64,000 bases of DNA from Paraburkholderia diazotrophica (GCF_900108945.1 NZ_FNYE01000013.1:141453-205452), one strand, 5' to 3'. Positions 26,885-35,570 are shown, counted from the stretch's first letter. The notes: generated by a model from the sequence alone, not told the origin. Numbers and translations are program-made.

Positions 26885-27160
26885 GTCTTTGCATCACCAA
26901 GCGTGGACACCTGACGCATGAGCGACAGGACAGAGCTTTCGACAGGCGCGGCGACCAGAGCGTATTCGACGCAGCCACCGGGTTGGACGCTAATCCGGCA
27001 GCTAATCAGGAATTTTAAGTCACGCATGGTGTTAGTCAATTATTGGTCCGGCTATTGCCGCTGCCGCAAATCGTTTGACTCGACGCAGTACTTTTAAGAA
27101 CCGTGCCAGTGCTTTCCATTGGCCAGCAGTACCCGTTCATGACGGAATTTGCTGCCGCGC
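26885..27160. other. Spacer between outer-membrane protein and FHA genes
   Basis: 276 bases on the minus-strand operon path without a gene. The minus strand has a good -24-like TGGCACGG (27108-27101) but AA instead of GC at the -12 position, so it is not called a promoter. Confidence 0.4.
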
Positions 27161-28669
27161 TCACTGCTTGACTTGCGCTTCGACATTGACGGCCGGCCAG
27201 CCGCCGCCGAGTGCCTTGTAAAGCAGTACCGTGTCCGACAGTATTTGCTGATGATTCGTCAACAGGTCGAGTTGCGCCTGAAGCAGCGTGCGCTCCGTTT
27301 CGAATACTTCCAGTTGCGACACCACGCCCTCGCGCAATTGCGACTGGATCTGTTGCGCTACCACGCCAAGGCGCTGCACTTCCTGTTGCAATTCCACCCG
27401 CTGCTGCCTGTGCGCATCCAGACTGACCAGCGCGTTTTCGACTTCTTCGAATGCCGCCATCACCGTTTGCCGGTACTGCTGTTCGGCGACGGCCATTTGC
27501 GCTTCCGTCGTCTTCACGTGAGCACGCACGCCCGGATCGAGCAGCGGAATATTGATGCTCGGCATCAGACCGAACGTGAACGACTTCAGCAGCTCGGACA
27601 GCGCAAAGCTCGCTGTGCCGCCGTGCGCCGTCAGACTGACAGTCGGCAATTGCGCGAGCTTCGCTTCGCCGACGAAGTCATAGCCTTCGAGCACGCGCAA
27701 TTCCGCCGCGACGATGTCGGGCCGGCGCGACAACAATTGCGAAGGCAGTCCGCCCGGCACGGGCGGCAGTTGCACGCGCTGCTGCAAATGGCCGACAGGC
27801 ACCGTGAATTCGCCGGCGGGCACGCCGATCAGCGTGCACAGCGCGTTGTTCGCGATGCTGCGAGAACGGCGCAGATCGATCAGATCCTTCGTTAGACGAT
27901 TGACTTCCGCCTGCTGGCGCATGACCTGCGTCTTCGGAATGAGGCCGTTGCGGTTCATGCCGTCGAAGATCGAGAGAATCTGCTTGTTCTCGTCGACCAT
28001 TTTTTGCTGCGCTTCCATCTGGTCGTCGAACTGAAGAATCTGGAAATACGTGGTCGCCACGTTCGACACCAGTTCCAGATAGCCCGCGCGCCAGTCCGCT
28101 TCCGTCGCGTGGAATTCGGCCTTTTGCGCCTGCACGCCCTTCTCGACCTTGCCCCAGATGTCGATGTCCCAGTTCACCTGGGCAGCGACGTTGTACTGCT
28201 TGGTAAACGGCTGCCCTGTGACCTTTTGAAAATTGGCGCCCGCGCCGAGATCGGCCGTCGGCAACGCGCCCGCCTTCGCTTCGCCGATCTGCGCGCCCGC
28301 GACGTCGATGCGCGCGGCCAGTACCTTGATATCGAAGTTGCCCTGAATCGCCTTGTCGATCAGCGTGTTCAGATACGGGTCCTGGAAGCCCTTCCACCAG
28401 TCGGGCACGATGGTGTCGGCGGGCGAAACGAGCGAGCCCGTCTTGTCCGACCACGATGCTTTGGCCGGCGTATCGGGACGCTTGTAGTCGGGCTGGTGAA
28501 CGTCGACGCAACCGGCTAGCAGTGCCGCGCAGATGGCGGTGGATGCGATTGCGCGAACGACATTGGCGATACGGCTTTTCGGCGCTTCGTCGCGGGTATC
28601 CGCATGAACGCTCGCGGACGAACCCCGTTGCGTGCAGCAGGCGACGAACGAATCAGGCAACGCAGACAC
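27161..28669 (-). CDS. NodT-family outer-membrane efflux lipoprotein (TolC-like)
   Basis: 502 aa with the two repeated outer-membrane efflux (OEP) domains (about 95-290 and 300-495) and lipobox LAGC (Cys54). It would form the outer-membrane exit duct for the HlyD/ABC pair. GTG start at 28669 with GGAG seven bases upstream. The lipoprotein signal is unusually far in (about residues 37-53), so a later initiation cannot be excluded. Family members usually serve RND pumps. Here the same strand and direct neighbourhood with FHA-HlyD-PPIase-ABC argue for peptide export. Confidence 0.88.
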   Translation of the reverse strand: MSALPDSFVACCTQRGSSASVHADTRDEAPKSRIANVVRAIASTAICAALLAGCVDVHQPDYKRPDTPAKASWSDKTGSLVSPADTIVPDWWKGFQDPYLNTLIDKAIQGNFDIKVLAARIDVAGAQIGEAKAGALPTADLGAGANFQKVTGQPFTKQYNVAAQVNWDIDIWGKVEKGVQAQKAEFHATEADWRAGYLELVSNVATTYFQILQFDDQMEAQQKMVDENKQILSIFDGMNRNGLIPKTQVMRQQAEVNRLTKDLIDLRRSRSIANNALCTLIGVPAGEFTVPVGHLQQRVQLPPVPGGLPSQLLSRRPDIVAAELRVLEGYDFVGEAKLAQLPTVSLTAHGGTASFALSELLKSFTFGLMPSINIPLLDPGVRAHVKTTEAQMAVAEQQYRQTVMAAFEEVENALVSLDAHRQQRVELQQEVQRLGVVAQQIQSQLREGVVSQLEVFETERTLLQAQLDLLTNHQQILSDTVLLYKALGGGWPAVNVEAQVKQ

Positions 28670-28922
28670 GATATTCTCCGATCTTTCCCGGCTCTACTGC
28701 ACGTGCAAAGCGCGCCATTCAAGTAAAGCACGTCCAGCGCGGCATCACTATGGATGTCGGCGGATTTCGTTCGGCGTGGAGTTCGTGCGGTGACGCGGCG
28801 GTCTTGTGAAAAGGACGATTACGTTTTCGATCTTTTTGACGGCGGTGGCGACGTCTTTAGTGCGAGCGCGCCTGGCTATCCGAGGCGGCCGGTCCAGACA
28901 GCCTCGGATGCGCGCGCGAACG

Positions 28923-29177
28923 TCAGTTCATGACGATACTGTTTCCGGCCGTCATCATCGGAATGATCTGCGTCGTCGAGTTGCTGTTGGCGCCCACGTT
29001 CGTGATATTCATCTGTTGCTGAACGAACTGCGGCGCGTTGAGCGTCTTGCTGTTGTCGAACATGAACGACAGGCTCGGGAACAACGGATTGGCAAGATAG
29101 CCGCCGCGGACGGATTTCAGTGCTTCGCTGTCGAGTTCTTCGGCAACGGGCAGGTCCTTGATCATCAGTGCGCTCAT
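28923..29177 (-). CDS. Double-glycine leader peptide precursor 2
   Basis: An 84 aa precursor with a 26-residue leader ending in Gly25-Gly26, aligning gap-free with precursor 1 (D8-L9-P10, L15-D16, A19-L20, V23). The 58-residue core has no cysteine and is rich in Asn, Thr, Met and Gln. FVQQQMNITNVGANSNS resembles the Asn/Gln-rich end of core 1. A strong -24/-12 promoter lies 86 bases upstream on the same strand. It sits 254 bases upstream of the outer-membrane protein gene and may be read together with the export operon. Confidence 0.8.
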   Translation of the reverse strand: MSALMIKDLPVAEELDSEALKSVRGGYLANPLFPSLSFMFDNSKTLNAPQFVQQQMNITNVGANSNSTTQIIPMMTAGNSIVMN

Positions 29178-29262
29178 GACAGTTCTCCCATGAGAAAAGC
29201 GAAGGATTCGCGAGATATTTGGGTGGGTGCTTCAAGCATCTTGTCTGCTCGAGCCTCACTCA

Positions 29263-29278
29263 TGCATGGGTCGTGCCA
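29263..29278 (-). promoter_or_regulatory. Sigma-54 (-24/-12) promoter of peptide gene 2
   Basis: Minus-strand TGGCACGACCCATGCA matches 11 of 12 defined consensus positions (A instead of T at the first base of TTGC). The spacing between GG and GC is the required ten bases. Predicted transcript start is near 29253, giving a leader of about 75 bases. The rest of 29178-29485 holds no gene. Confidence 0.8.
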
Positions 29279-29485
29279 GGTGCACTGCGTACACTTCGAA
29301 AAAGCTTTAGAGCCTTTCCCGCATTGCGTTGCCTGTCAAAACGCGTCTGTGTATACGAATTACGCATGCATTCGCCTGCCGCGCATGTGACGCCGCATGG
29401 CAAACACTCACAGCGGATCTGTTGGGTCGAAAAGAACACACGCAAAGTACTCACTAATCCCGGACTATTGAGTACATGCGTTCGT

Positions 29486-29911
29486 TTACTTCGCAATCAC
29501 GGTGATCTTTTTCGAGTAGACGGGTGGATCGTGCGGAACGTGGTTTTCGTCGCCCATCAGCAATTGAAGCGTGTGCTTGCCGGGCGGCAATTCGATCATC
29601 GTCTCGGTTTCCCCCGCGCCGAAATGCAGATGCTGGCGATCGGAAGGAATCCCCTGATCCACCGGCGGCAGGTCGGTGTCGATCAGCAAGTGGTGGTGGC
29701 CCGTATTCGGGTACTTGACGCCCTTGGGCGCGACGCCCATGTAGCGCAAGCCGAACCACACGCGAAAAGGCTTGTTGGCGGGCACGACCTGTCCGTCATT
29801 CGGATAGCCGATATACGCGTATGCACCTTTCGGCGCGGGCGTCGGCCCGGCGAAGGCGATATTCAACGAAGCGAGAGCGGCAAGCGCCGCGGCGGCAACG
29901 ATCCTGGTCAT
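29486..29911 (-). CDS. Periplasmic DUF4399 protein, copy A
   Basis: About 141 aa with a cleavable signal peptide (MTRIVAAAALAALASLNIAFA). The mature domain shows the DUF4399 pattern: NTGHHHLLIDTDLP, SDRQHLHFGAGET and LPPGKHTLQLLMGDENHVPH. The histidine clusters could bind metal. GGAG lies ten bases before the ATG. It is a tandem paralogue of the next gene, 62 bases away. Function is unknown; the place between a peptide gene and the caspase/kinase pair suggests an accessory, sensing or immunity role. Confidence 0.8.
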   Translation of the reverse strand: MTRIVAAAALAALASLNIAFAGPTPAPKGAYAYIGYPNDGQVVPANKPFRVWFGLRYMGVAPKGVKYPNTGHHHLLIDTDLPPVDQGIPSDRQHLHFGAGETETMIELPPGKHTLQLLMGDENHVPHDPPVYSKKITVIAK

Positions 29912-29972
29912 GGCTGCTGTTCTCCGTCTTGCGCGCATTGCACCGGCCCGCCGGCGCAGTGGCGGCGCGTGC

Positions 29973-30398
29973 TCACTTCACGATGATGGTGATCTTCTTC
30001 GAATAGACGGGCGGATTATGCGGAACGTGGTTGTGATCGCCGAGCAGCAATTGCAGCGTGTGCTTGCCGGGCGGCAACTCGATGCGCGCATCCGTTTCCC
30101 CTGCGCCGAAATGCAGGTGCTGGCGATCGGAGGGGATCTCCTGATCCATCGGCGGCAGATCCGTATCGATCAGCAGATGGTGATGTCCCGTATTCGGAAC
30201 ATTCACGCCCTTGGGGCACACGCCCATATTGCGCAAGCCCATTCGCACCCAGAGCTTGCCACCCGTAATGACGGTGCCGTCCGACGGCCAGATGATGTAC
30301 TCCTCGGCTCCGGGCGGCGAAGGCGTCGGTCCTGCGTAGGCCTGTGCCGAAGCGAGAAAGAGCGCGCCGAAAATCGCCAGCCTTGTTCTTCTTTGCAT
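29973..30398 (-). CDS. Periplasmic DUF4399 protein, copy B
   Basis: 141 aa with signal peptide (LAIFGALFLASAQAYA) and the same domain as copy A. The C-terminal two thirds are nearly identical in pattern (GHHHLLIDTDLPP, SDRQHLHFGAGET, NHVPHNPPVYSKKITI), while the first 50 mature residues differ and contain a Cys. GGAG lies eight bases before the ATG. It is upstream of copy A on the same strand, so the two are likely co-transcribed. Confidence 0.8.
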   Translation of the reverse strand: MQRRTRLAIFGALFLASAQAYAGPTPSPPGAEEYIIWPSDGTVITGGKLWVRMGLRNMGVCPKGVNVPNTGHHHLLIDTDLPPMDQEIPSDRQHLHFGAGETDARIELPPGKHTLQLLLGDHNHVPHNPPVYSKKITIIVK

Positions 30399-30726
30399 TG
30401 CGCAATCTCCGAGGGAGGGTCAGTGCTGCTTGCTTCCGTTTTAGCTTAGGACGTAACTTGTCAAAAAGATACGCCACGCTCGTTAACGTTCTGACGTTTC
30501 GAATCGCGTGCTATCGTTGAAGAGGGTGGTCCATGCAAAAGCAATGCGTCGCGCGGGCGCCGTCCATCGCACACGCAATATCGGGAACAGCTGCATGCTT
30601 CGCCGTCGATTGCAATGCAGCGAACGGCTGTCGTTCTCATTGCGCGCTGGGTCCCTCCGGCTGGTCCCGCCGGTTCGTCCATAGCGAGGTTCCTTCCAGA
30701 ACTTCCAGAACAAACAGGATCTGAAA
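30399..30726. other. Divergent spacer, DUF4399 pair / caspase-FGE gene
   Basis: About 330 bases without a supported gene. The region was scanned by eye for GG-N10-GC on both strands and no convincing -24/-12 site was found. Confidence 0.4.
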
Positions 30727-32640
30727 ATGTGGCGAAAACTTCTGCTGGTTTGCATCATCGGGGCACTCCAGATGCAAGCAGCCGCCGCGCAAACGCTACC
30801 GCGCGAAGCAGGCGCTGCCGCTCTACGCATCGCAATGGACGATGCCGTTACAGGTTCAGTCGAGAGCGCCGGGCGCAAGGTCGCGCTCGTGATCGGCAAT
30901 GCGGACTACCCCGTCGATGCGCTGCCGAACGCCGTGCGCGATGCGCAAAGCGTCGCCGACAGGTTGCGCGCTCAAGGTTTCGATGTCGTGTTGCACACGA
31001 ACGCGACAGCACAACAGATGCGCGACGCGCTCGCCGAATTTCGCCGCCGCTTGAAGCCGGGCGGCACCGCCCTGTTCTACTTCGCTGGACACGGATTCCA
31101 GGCAGGGCACTCGACGCTGCTCGCTTCCGCCAGCGCCGACCCACGCGCGCCCGCGACCTTGATGACGGCGAGCGTCGATCTGTCGGGCGTGCTCGATACG
31201 CTCTCCGAGCCGCGCGCACATGCGCTCAATCTCGTGGTGCTCGATGCATGTCTCACGCAGCCGTTCGCGCGGTCTGTCGCGGCGATTCCGTTGCCTGCGC
31301 AAACGCTCATTGCCTTCGCGGCTGCGCAGGGCGCGCAAGCCGCCGACGGCACGCGTCACGGCATCTTCACGGGCGCATGGCTGCGTGAAATGGCCCGTGC
31401 ACCGGATCAGCCACTCGACTCGATGTTTGCTCGCGTCACCCAACGTGTGATGCAAGCAACGCACGGCATGCAGAAACCGTGGGCCGTCTCGTCGTTGCCG
31501 AAGCCCGCGCGCGTATTGGCATCCCGTACTTCTACGCTGGCCCTGGATGATTCAACAAATTCACTTGTCACGTTGAATAGCCGGGGCATTTTGCCGAAGG
31601 ACAGCAACGAGCAATACGAATTGACGTTCTGGGATTCGATCAAGGACAGCAATTACGCGAGCGACTATGAAGCGTATCTGAAGGCCTATCCGAACGGCCG
31701 CTTTGCGGCGCTCGCGAAAGCGCGCATCGAACGGCTCAAGGCAGCGGGATCGGCGACGCCGCCTGCCACGCACGCGGCGCCCGCTCCTTCGGCGCCGCCC
31801 GCCCCGGCACCGGCGCCGAAGACTGCGCCGACGCCCCCGCCGGCTTCCACACCCGCTCCTGCACCGAAAGCCGCAGCGACACCCGCGCCTGCTGCGCCGA
31901 CGCCCGCGCCCGCGCATACGGCGACGGGCGGCGAAAGCAAGGACTGCGCGGCATGCCCCGTCATGGTGTCGCTGCCAGCAGGCTCGTTCACGATGGGCAG
32001 CAATTACGACCCATCGGAGAAGCCGCCGCATCACGTGACGATTTCCGCGCCGTTCGCAATCGCCAGAAACGAAGTGACGGTCGAGCAATGGAACGCGTGC
32101 GCGGACGTCAACGGATGCCCGAAGCTGTCGTCCGAAAACAGCTCCGTGAAGAATGCACCCGCGCGCGATCTCAGCTGGGACGATACGCAGGCCTACGTGA
32201 AATGGCTCAGCAAGACAACGGGCAAGACCTATCGGCTACCGACTGAAGCCGAATGGGAATACGCGGACCGCGCGGGCACCTCGACGAAGTACTGGTGGGG
32301 CGATCAGATGCGCAAGGGCGTGGCCAACTGCAAGGACTGCGGCGATCCCTATCACAAGGAAGCGCCGGAACCCGTCGGCTCATATGCGGCAAATCCATAT
32401 GGACTGTACGACATGAACGGCGGCGTCTGGGAATGGGTCGGCGACTGCTGGCATAACTCATACCAGAACGCGCCGACCGACGGACGCCCATGGGACGCCC
32501 CCGGCTGCAACATGCGCGTGATTCGCGGCGGCTCATGGCGTGAAGGCAACGACTACATGCTGAGCTCGACGCGCTTCAAGTACAGCCCGAGCGTGCGTCA
32601 GTCGCAAAACGGCTTTCGTGTCGTTAAAGAACTCAAGTGA
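30727..32640 (+). CDS. Periplasmic caspase-like (C14) peptidase fused to an FGE/SUMF1-fold domain
   Basis: 637 aa. Signal peptide 1-21; caspase domain about 50-260 with His122 in YFAGHGFQ and Cys175 in VLDACLTQ, so the dyad is present. A short helical repeat (DSNYASDYEAYLKAYPNGRF) and a long Pro/Ala-rich linker (about 345-405) follow. The last part is an FGE-sulfatase-type domain (about 410-635, LPAGSFTMGS, LPTEAEWEYA and MNGGVWEWVGDC). The two cysteines of active formylglycine-generating enzymes are absent after VIRGGSW, so this domain is probably a binding module, as in TagR. It is convergent with the kinase gene 47 bases away. Confidence 0.88.
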   Translation: MWRKLLLVCIIGALQMQAAAAQTLPREAGAAALRIAMDDAVTGSVESAGRKVALVIGNADYPVDALPNAVRDAQSVADRLRAQGFDVVLHTNATAQQMRDALAEFRRRLKPGGTALFYFAGHGFQAGHSTLLASASADPRAPATLMTASVDLSGVLDTLSEPRAHALNLVVLDACLTQPFARSVAAIPLPAQTLIAFAAAQGAQAADGTRHGIFTGAWLREMARAPDQPLDSMFARVTQRVMQATHGMQKPWAVSSLPKPARVLASRTSTLALDDSTNSLVTLNSRGILPKDSNEQYELTFWDSIKDSNYASDYEAYLKAYPNGRFAALAKARIERLKAAGSATPPATHAAPAPSAPPAPAPAPKTAPTPPPASTPAPAPKAAATPAPAAPTPAPAHTATGGESKDCAACPVMVSLPAGSFTMGSNYDPSEKPPHHVTISAPFAIARNEVTVEQWNACADVNGCPKLSSENSSVKNAPARDLSWDDTQAYVKWLSKTTGKTYRLPTEAEWEYADRAGTSTKYWWGDQMRKGVANCKDCGDPYHKEAPEPVGSYAANPYGLYDMNGGVWEWVGDCWHNSYQNAPTDGRPWDAPGCNMRVIRGGSWREGNDYMLSSTRFKYSPSVRQSQNGFRVVKELK

Positions 32641-32687
32641 TCTGGAGGCTGCGCGTATTACACGAAATACGCGCGCGCTTTTTACTT

Positions 32688-34844
32688 TTAATTCGGCCGC
32701 GGCCTGCTGTTGATCTGCGCAATATCGGCGACGATGCGGTCCTGCCCGTATCTCGCCGCAAGCTGCTTGAGCCGCGCATCGAGCGCGCGCAGATAGTCCG
32801 CGCGCGACTCGCTCTCCGGGCGCGGCGCATCGAATAGCGGCGCAGGCGTGATCAAAAGGACAACCAGTTCCTGGCCGAACGGCTTCGAGACGACCCACTC
32901 GCCGCCGTTGCCGATCGTCGCCGAGTAGTGCGGCGGTGCCTGATTACCCTTTGCGCGCGGCCCCGGCACCATATGTACTACCGTGCCATCGAGTACGTAA
33001 TAGTCGATGTTCACATACGAGTCGTAACCCGGCGTCGTCACATCGACGACGAGAGGATCGCCTTCCGTCAGCACGCCATTCGGCATGCGCGCCTTTAGCG
33101 AACTGATGTGCCCCACCAGCCAGTTATGCGACCAGTAGGGACCGAGTTCCTTCAGGATGTCGCACTTGTCGTTGCTCACGTGATGCACGTCGACTTTCGT
33201 CGACGCCACGCCGGCCAGGGTCGCCAGGCGCTCGTTGACTTGCGCCTCGCCTTGCTGCGGCACGAATCCTCGCACCTCTACCGCGCGATCCTGAACGGAA
33301 GCGGCCAGCGCCGAGCACGGCAGTGACGCGAGCACCGACGTGACGGCGGCGAGCGTCGGCGGCGCGGGCGTGCTGGGTGCTTGCCGCGGCGGCGGCGCGG
33401 AGGCCACGGACGCAGCGGAAGGCTGCGCAGGTGTGACGGGTGTAACAGACGCGGGCGACGTTGGCGACGCGGCCGCGCTCTGCGCAGACGGCGCCCCCGC
33501 CTCCGGCACAACAGACGCCTGCCGCGCGTCGTTCTCGTGCTCCAGGTTCTGCGACGCGCGATAAAAGTACAGCGCGCCCGCCGCCGCGCAAGCGAGTGCG
33601 AGACCCGCGACGCCGGACTTCACCAGCATTCCTGTGCGGTCCGGGCTGTGCGTCGCCGACTTCGGCGCGGATGGACGCTCTTGGGCACCGAACTCTTCGA
33701 CGAAGCGCGACACGGTCGGCGTGCGCGCCTTGCGATCGAACGCCAGCGCCGAGCGCAGTGCGCGCCATTGACGGTTGCCCAGATTCTCCGGCCGCTGCGG
33801 CTGGCGATTCGCGGCACGCGCCTGAGTCGCCGACATGCGCTCGAACGGATGACGTCCCGTCAAAAGCTCATACGTAATGCAACCGAGCGCGTAGATGTCG
33901 TCGCGCGGATCGGGCTCGTGATGCTCGAGCATTTCCGGGCTCGCATACGCGGGCGTCAACGCGCCGAGGCTGGCCGGATCGAATACGGTCGCATCGCTCT
34001 CTTCTTCGGGGCGCTGAAAAACGCGCGCAATGCCGAAGTCGATCACCTTGACTTCGCCTGTATCCGTGAGGAAAACATTCGCGGGCTTGAAATCGCAATG
34101 CACGAAACCGCGTTCATGCGCATACGCAAGCGCGTTCGACATGCCGCGCACAATCGGCAACGCGGACTGTACGGGCATGCCCTTGAAATCCGGTGTGCGC
34201 AGGATCTGGCTCAATGGCTTGCCCGACAGGTACTCCATCGTCAGATAAACGATGGGGCCTTCGCGATCGAAATCGTAAACGGTGACGATATTTCGGTGCG
34301 CGAGTACCTGTGCCTTGCGCGCCTCGCGCTGCAACGCGATCAGCGACTTCGGATTGCCGCGGAACTGCGTATTGAGCACCTTGATCGCGAGATAAGGCTT
34401 GCGGTCGGACGCTTCGAGCTTGCGCAGATCGAGTGCCTTGTACACGGTGCCCATCCCGCCCACGCCCAGACACTCTTCGAGAACGAAGCGGTTGTTCAGC
34501 GTATCGCCCGTGCCCTTCACCTGATCGAGGCCGGACAGCACGGAGGACGTATCGGCGTTCCTCCCAGGCGGCGTGATCAGGCGCTCGGGTACGGTCTGCA
34601 CGCGCGTTTCCTCACCGCCCGCAGCGGCAAGATTCGACACCGGCATCTGCTGGATCCGGCGGCGCACTTCCGCGTAGAGATCAGGAGGCAGGGGCTTCCT
34701 GGTGTGCGCTTCGCCAAGTATTTCAAGCAGACGAGCCGAACCGAGACCTTCCGTCGTCAGCGTGCTGTCGAGTTGAGCGACAAACGCGTCTTGCGTGAGC
34801 GCGCCGCTCTGAAAATCCCGAATCACGTGCGCAAGGCTAGCCAT
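32688..34844 (-). CDS. Transmembrane Ser/Thr protein kinase
   Basis: About 718 aa. An N-terminal helical region precedes the kinase domain (about 125-385) with GVGGMGTVYKA, the ATP-binding Lys in LAIKVL, catalytic loop VHCDFKPANVFL, DFG and a SPEM-type P+1 loop. The Arg of HRD is replaced by Cys, as in non-RD kinases. One membrane helix (about 405-425), a Pro/Ala-rich linker and a periplasmic BON-like region plus C-terminal unknown domain follow. The likely counterpart is the PP2C phosphatase at 16892, with the FHA protein as target. Start at MASLAH (34844) preferred over a TTG at 34898. Confidence 0.88.
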   Translation of the reverse strand: MASLAHVIRDFQSGALTQDAFVAQLDSTLTTEGLGSARLLEILGEAHTRKPLPPDLYAEVRRRIQQMPVSNLAAAGGEETRVQTVPERLITPPGRNADTSSVLSGLDQVKGTGDTLNNRFVLEECLGVGGMGTVYKALDLRKLEASDRKPYLAIKVLNTQFRGNPKSLIALQREARKAQVLAHRNIVTVYDFDREGPIVYLTMEYLSGKPLSQILRTPDFKGMPVQSALPIVRGMSNALAYAHERGFVHCDFKPANVFLTDTGEVKVIDFGIARVFQRPEEESDATVFDPASLGALTPAYASPEMLEHHEPDPRDDIYALGCITYELLTGRHPFERMSATQARAANRQPQRPENLGNRQWRALRSALAFDRKARTPTVSRFVEEFGAQERPSAPKSATHSPDRTGMLVKSGVAGLALACAAAGALYFYRASQNLEHENDARQASVVPEAGAPSAQSAAASPTSPASVTPVTPAQPSAASVASAPPPRQAPSTPAPPTLAAVTSVLASLPCSALAASVQDRAVEVRGFVPQQGEAQVNERLATLAGVASTKVDVHHVSNDKCDILKELGPYWSHNWLVGHISSLKARMPNGVLTEGDPLVVDVTTPGYDSYVNIDYYVLDGTVVHMVPGPRAKGNQAPPHYSATIGNGGEWVVSKPFGQELVVLLITPAPLFDAPRPESESRADYLRALDARLKQLAARYGQDRIVADIAQINSRPRPN

Positions 34845-34987
34845 GTGTTCAAAGCGCTGCAGCTCCCGTTGGCCGAAGAAATTCCCTGTCGTAACCAATT
34901 ACATGTGCTCGTTCGATAGTAGTTCGCACGTATGCCTTTCGCAAACCAGGATTGGCCCGTGACGCATGCACGGCACGGTCGTGCGAC

Positions 34988-35003
34988 TGGCATGGCCTAT
35001 GCG
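34988..35003 (+). promoter_or_regulatory. Sigma-54 (-24/-12) site beside a decayed peptide gene
   Basis: TGGCATGGCCTATGCG matches 10 of 12 defined consensus positions with correct GG-N10-GC spacing. Its predicted transcript start, near 35013, falls at the edge of the core-peptide remnant. It could still drive peptide gene 3, about 300 bases downstream. Confidence 0.55.
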
Positions 35004-35010
35004 CCGACTG

Positions 35011-35127
35011 ATGCGCCGGGTGAATACCGTGCGCGCGGCGCGAGCGGTGCTGCCACCGTTCATGTCCGACAACAGCAAGACGGTCGATGTGGGGCAGCTT
35101 GTAAACGATGCGACGAATACGGGTGCT
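35011..35127 (+). pseudogene. Remnant of a double-glycine peptide core
   Basis: The frame here reads PPFMSDNSKTVDVGQLVND then ATNTGA, which parallels SFMFDNSKTLNAPQFVQQQ and NITNVGA in the core of precursor 2. The leader is not recognisable: only MRRVNTVRAARAV precedes it, and the GG motif is missing. The frame then runs without a stop into the start of peptide gene 3 at 35311. It looks like a decayed or deleted paralogue left between kinase gene and peptide gene 3. Confidence 0.5.
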
Positions 35128-35310
35128 CTGCTTCTCGCGTTGCCTCTCGCTCTGCTTCTCCCTTTGGCTTCGTTCGCATTGCCCGGTAGCCCACACCGTA
35201 TCGGGTCTGAATTACCTATACTGGTGGTTCGAGCCCTACGCGTTGCCGCCACTGATCGAAGCGCGCCTTTGCTCGCATTGGCATCACGCGATATTTTTTC
35301 TGGAACTGCC

Positions 35311-35535
35311 ATGTCCACGCTCGTCATCAAAGATCTCTCCCAAAGCGTCGAACTCGATCGCGCGGCCATGACGGCCATCGTCGGCGGCGCAAGAACGGGG
35401 GGACGCTTCTTTGGCGTCACCGCGCAAGCGCTGCCCGCCGCGACGCGCGTAGTCGACTATCCCGCAGGATTCCCGACGGCCGCGCGTCAACCCGTCGATG
35501 AGCGTATACCGCCACAAAGCCTTTTGCGCAAATAG
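35311..35535 (+). CDS. Double-glycine leader peptide precursor 3
   Basis: 74 aa. The leader is again 26 residues with Gly25-Gly26 and carries I6-K7-D8-L9, L15-D16-R17, A19-M20 and I23. The 48-residue core is basic, Ala/Pro/Arg-rich, without cysteine, and unlike cores 1 and 2. A weak ribosome-binding site (TGGAA) precedes the ATG. The reading frame is open upstream to 34966, but the strict leader match fixes the start at 35311. Nearest promoter candidate is the -24/-12 site at 34988. Confidence 0.72.
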   Translation: MSTLVIKDLSQSVELDRAAMTAIVGGARTGGRFFGVTAQALPAATRVVDYPAGFPTAARQPVDERIPPQSLLRK

Positions 35536-35570
35536 CAGTAGCCCTCTCGTCCATTGCTCACGTGTACCTT

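Noticed and set aside
24962..26914. 650-codon plus-strand frame antisense to the FHA gene
   Set aside because: The minus strand encodes two clear FHA domains; the plus frame has only repetitive Arg/Ala content.
27093..27108. Minus-strand TGGCACGG as -24 element before the FHA gene
   Set aside because: The -12 position has AA instead of the essential GC.
30727..32640. Active formylglycine-generating enzyme
   Set aside because: Both catalytic cysteines of that family are missing after VIRGGSW.
34966..35310. Upstream extension of peptide gene 3 to a 189 aa protein
   Set aside because: The conserved leader begins exactly at ATG 35311; the extension has no domain apart from the core remnant.
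35108..35371. Plus-strand frame of 87 codons overlapping peptide gene 3
   Set aside because: No ribosome-binding site, no conserved features, and out of frame with the supported precursor.
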